Positions 61,459 through 64,000 of a DNA stretch of 64,000 nucleotides are shown here, in pieces. Below the pieces are notes generated by a model, which saw only the letters and a program-made list of their open reading frames with translations, was not told the DNA's origin and did no database searches. Both the position numbers and the translations under genes were made by a program. The stretch comes from Nymphaea colorata (lineage: Eukaryota; Streptophyta; Magnoliopsida; Nymphaeales; Nymphaeaceae), in assembly GCF_008831285.2 (NCBI RefSeq), contig NC_045151.1, forward strand, positions 2,537,544 through 2,601,543. Direction: 5' to 3'. Positions within the stretch are counted from its first letter, which is position 1; every line of letters begins with the position of its first letter.

Positions 61459-62572
61459 TTCAACAGACAAGGTGGCTCAGTTGGTTTTCATTTTGAATAT
61501 AAAAAAACATCAACTCTTTATAACTCTTTATGCTGCAAAAACGAGTGCTAGTGATGTGCAATTTGAAGTGTTGGGGAGGTGACACTCTGAGCACCAAAAG
61601 CAAGCTCTACACCACATAGAAATGATGTGTTGGATGGTAGGATGAAATGCTGTTCATTTTCACCCACAAAAAGCAAAAGTAAGGTTTGACCCAACTCGAT
61701 AAAGAGTTCGGCTTAGCCCAAGCTCAACTCCACTACCTAAAACTCGAGTCCAGTTCGGCTCCATTAAAACTAAAAAATATATATTTAATGTAAGATAATA
61801 TATAAATATAACAATTATAATATTATATATATTAATAAAAATAATATTAAAATTAAGTTATCGAGCAAAATTGATTCGAGTCAAGCCAACCCAAGCCCGC
61901 ACTCAATTTTCGGGCTCGAGTGGGGTCAAATACCGAATCTCTGTTGGGTACTTGATCTGCTCAAGAAAAATGTCTAAGATCCTTGAACAGATGCCCAGTC
62001 TCAACCAAATGAAAAAATGTAACCTTATAAACTACGACTGTGAGATAGGCTGTGAAAGACACCACACGGTAGGCTGTGAAAGACGCCACACGGCACTTGC
62101 GCAATTGAACGGGACTGCACTGAATCGGCCTGGAGAAACGTTCATATATTGCGGATTTCCTTTTTACTTTTACACGTGGTAGTTACAGACAGGGCCCCCG
62201 AACAGGCAATCGCTTGTTTCCTCCGGACGAACTTAGACGCAGATGAAAACTCTACTCATACTCTCGTCCAATACAATTAAAACGCTGGAAAATCTAAACT
62301 GTAACAAAAAAATTTAGGCCGGGAGGCACAATTTCTGGAATATGAGGAGGTAGTTCTTATTCATGAAAAGTTGGTAAATTTCTGAAAAAAAGAGTGAGGG
62401 AGAAAAGGTTGCCGCCCCATTTTTTGGAAAAAAAGAAATTTGGTGGACGTGGGAGCACTGAACACCATTCGTCTTCATGGTAGCCTCTCATTCCTCCTCC
62501 CGCACGAAGCGAGACGTCTCTCTCCCTCTTTCTCTCTCGCGGAGTTGAGGTGAGCAGAGATGAAGTGAGAGG
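61459..62572. other. Intergenic and leader of the DUF2358 gene
   Basis: Includes a GCTCGA/CTCGAG-rich repeat (61690-61930) with an AT-rich centre, a 20-bp duplication (GGCTGTGAAAGACRCCACAC at about 62048 and 62072), and a CT-rich stretch at 62510-62540 likely in the leader or promoter. Confidence 0.45.
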
Positions 62573-63942
62573 ATGGTGTCGATGGTCATGGCTCATCTCC
62601 TATCTTGTCACCTGTATTTCTGCTCTGGCCTGCCCTCCCCACGAGCGACCAATAGGGGGAAATGGGCACAGTCGACTCCCCATCATGGCCTTCCGAGGAA
62701 CACTCCATACCCATCTCCACTTCTGAGCTCGCCCTCCCTCTCCTCAGTGGTCTCCTCCTTCCTTATCACTAAGTTGGGGACTGCAGTCCAGGAGGAGGTT
62801 GACGACAAAGAACATAACGATTTCTACGTCAATCTGGGCTCTGCTGTTAGAACTCTCAGGGAAGACTTGCCTCTCATGTTCACTAAAGATCTCAATTACG
62901 AAATATACAGGTGACCTGCTGTTCCTCTTCCTGTGGTTTTGATCCCTTTGGCTGTGTCCCCTTCTAAGTTGGTTTATTTTCAAATTCATGTTTCGGTTCA
63001 CTTTCTCTGTCTTGTTCTTTTTTGTTCTTTTGTGATAACAAATAGCTGTTATCTCTCTTACCATGTTATCCAGCAACTCACGTGGTTTGCAACTCCGTAC
63101 ACGCATGCCTGCTTTTTTCCTTTCAAGAATATCCAGCTTGTAGATCCCTTCCGTGTGATTTAGTCAGTTGCAAACTCATGGTCTTTGAGCTAAAACTTTG
63201 TTTTATCAATTCGGCAGAAAAATAGGTGATGGTTTTTTTGAGTTATTCTGTTTTAGTTCTTTGTACAGAAAAATTGATAGTGGTTAGCCACCTTTCCACT
63301 TGATAGTCGCCTGTGCTTTTTAAGGACGTGGATTTGATTAAATTACTGTTTTATCCCTTCTAAAGAAGGTAACAGTCTCAGGTTCAAGCGTTGAGATAAG
63401 TTAGATAATCATGGTTTTAGCTCAGCCTTTCTTTGTCTCTTTGTTTCAGGGAAGATATAACGTTTATTGACCCGTTGAATAGATTTAATGGAATCGAGAA
63501 TTACAAACTCATTTTCTCAGCACTGCGTTTCCACGGACGGCTACTTTTTAAGGAGATTTGGCTAGAGATATGTAAGATTTGGCAGCTTTCGGAGAATGTA
63601 ATACTTATCCGCTGGACTCTCCATGGCATTCCCCGAGTGCCTTGGGAGTCAAAAGGGCAGTTCCAGGGGACTTCAAAGTACAAACTGGATCGGAAGGGGA
63701 AAATTTATGAACACACAGTTGATAATTTGGCTCTCAATTTCCCGAAAACGTTGTCCCCTGTTTCAGCTCTTGATATGGTCGCTGCTAGCTGCTCAGCAAG
63801 TCCAAAGCCAACATTTTTTAGTGGCTGTGTGAATTTTCCAAACTATCCCTTTGAAACGTCATCATGGTTGAATTTCTATTTGGCAGTCAAACAAACTTTG
63901 GATCAAGAAGGCCATCAGCTTACTTTTGCTTGTTGCAGATGA
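62573..63942 (+). CDS. DUF2358 (NTF2-like) protein, probably plastid targeted (2 exons)
   Basis: Exons 62573-62910 and 63450-63942 join in phase (831 nt, 276 residues; GT..AG). The N-terminal 65 residues are Ser/Pro/Arg-rich with few acidic residues, as in a chloroplast transit peptide (inference). From about residue 80 the DUF2358 domain follows: DFYVNLGSAVRTLREDLPLM, then DLNYEIYREDITFIDPLNRF, NYKLIFSALRFHGRLLFKEI, ILIRWTLHGIPRVPWESKGQ, and YKLDRKGKIYEHTVDNLAL. The domain adopts an NTF2-like cone fold; members in plants and cyanobacteria have no settled biochemical role. Met codons at 62582 and 62588 are alternative starts; 62573 is the first in the open frame. The tail after residue 200 is less conserved by eye. 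Nothing suggests damage. Confidence 0.88.
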
Positions 63943-64000
63943 TGAATTTTGATCTTGCTGTTTTTGTCATGTGGCCTTTAACTTAATCTTGCTGATATTG
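63943..64000 (+). other. 3' UTR of the DUF2358 gene
   Basis: T-rich sequence after the TGA, cut by the window end. Confidence 0.5.

Overview
The window is nuclear DNA of a flowering plant. Evidence: every recognisable protein gene belongs to a plant or organellar-targeted family, introns follow GT..AG rules and range from about 80 bp to more than 5 kb, and the rest is AT-rich DNA full of LTR retrotransposons, LINEs, MITEs and microsatellites. I cannot name the species from the sequence.

Six host genes can be supported. On the minus strand: the first exon of a FORGETTER1/strawberry-notch-type helicase regulator (1-317, running off the left edge); a four-exon mitochondrial IscA-like iron-sulfur assembly protein (3982-8781); a four-exon 146-residue protein I do not recognise (25534-29293); and a six-exon, 393-residue type II membrane protein resembling a GT8 glycosyltransferase (40745-49940). 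On the plus strand: the one-exon chloroplast outer envelope protein OEP7 (57716-57892) and a two-exon DUF2358 protein (62573-63942). All exon joins were made by eye from splice sites and reading phase. They are housekeeping or organelle genes, with no sign of a shared pathway or cluster.

Between them: 9-12 kb holds no gene. 11.9-18.0 kb is one decayed Ty1/copia element on the minus strand with both LTRs, PBS, PPT, a damaged pol and an unusual leader made of short tandem repeats and palindromic modules. 18-25 kb is AT-rich with three hAT-like MITEs. 29.3-40.7 kb is mostly old repeat DNA, including a 208-nt purine tract, an 85-bp perfect duplication and an inverted-repeat element. Intron 2 of the GT8-like gene (43386-48815) contains a stack of transposons: a gypsy-like LTR/gag fragment, a LINE, and inside the LINE a 1744-bp PIF/Harbinger-type element that carries exon 1 of a FolD gene. 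50-57.5 kb is intergenic with diverged duplications and a decayed nuclear copy of plastid atpH. 58-62.5 kb is intergenic with tandem repeats.

The most notable item is the gene-carrying (Pack-type) TTA-flanked element at 45213-46956. Excising it with one TTA restores the LINE reading frame across the site, and its two exon-like segments join in phase into a chimeric open frame.
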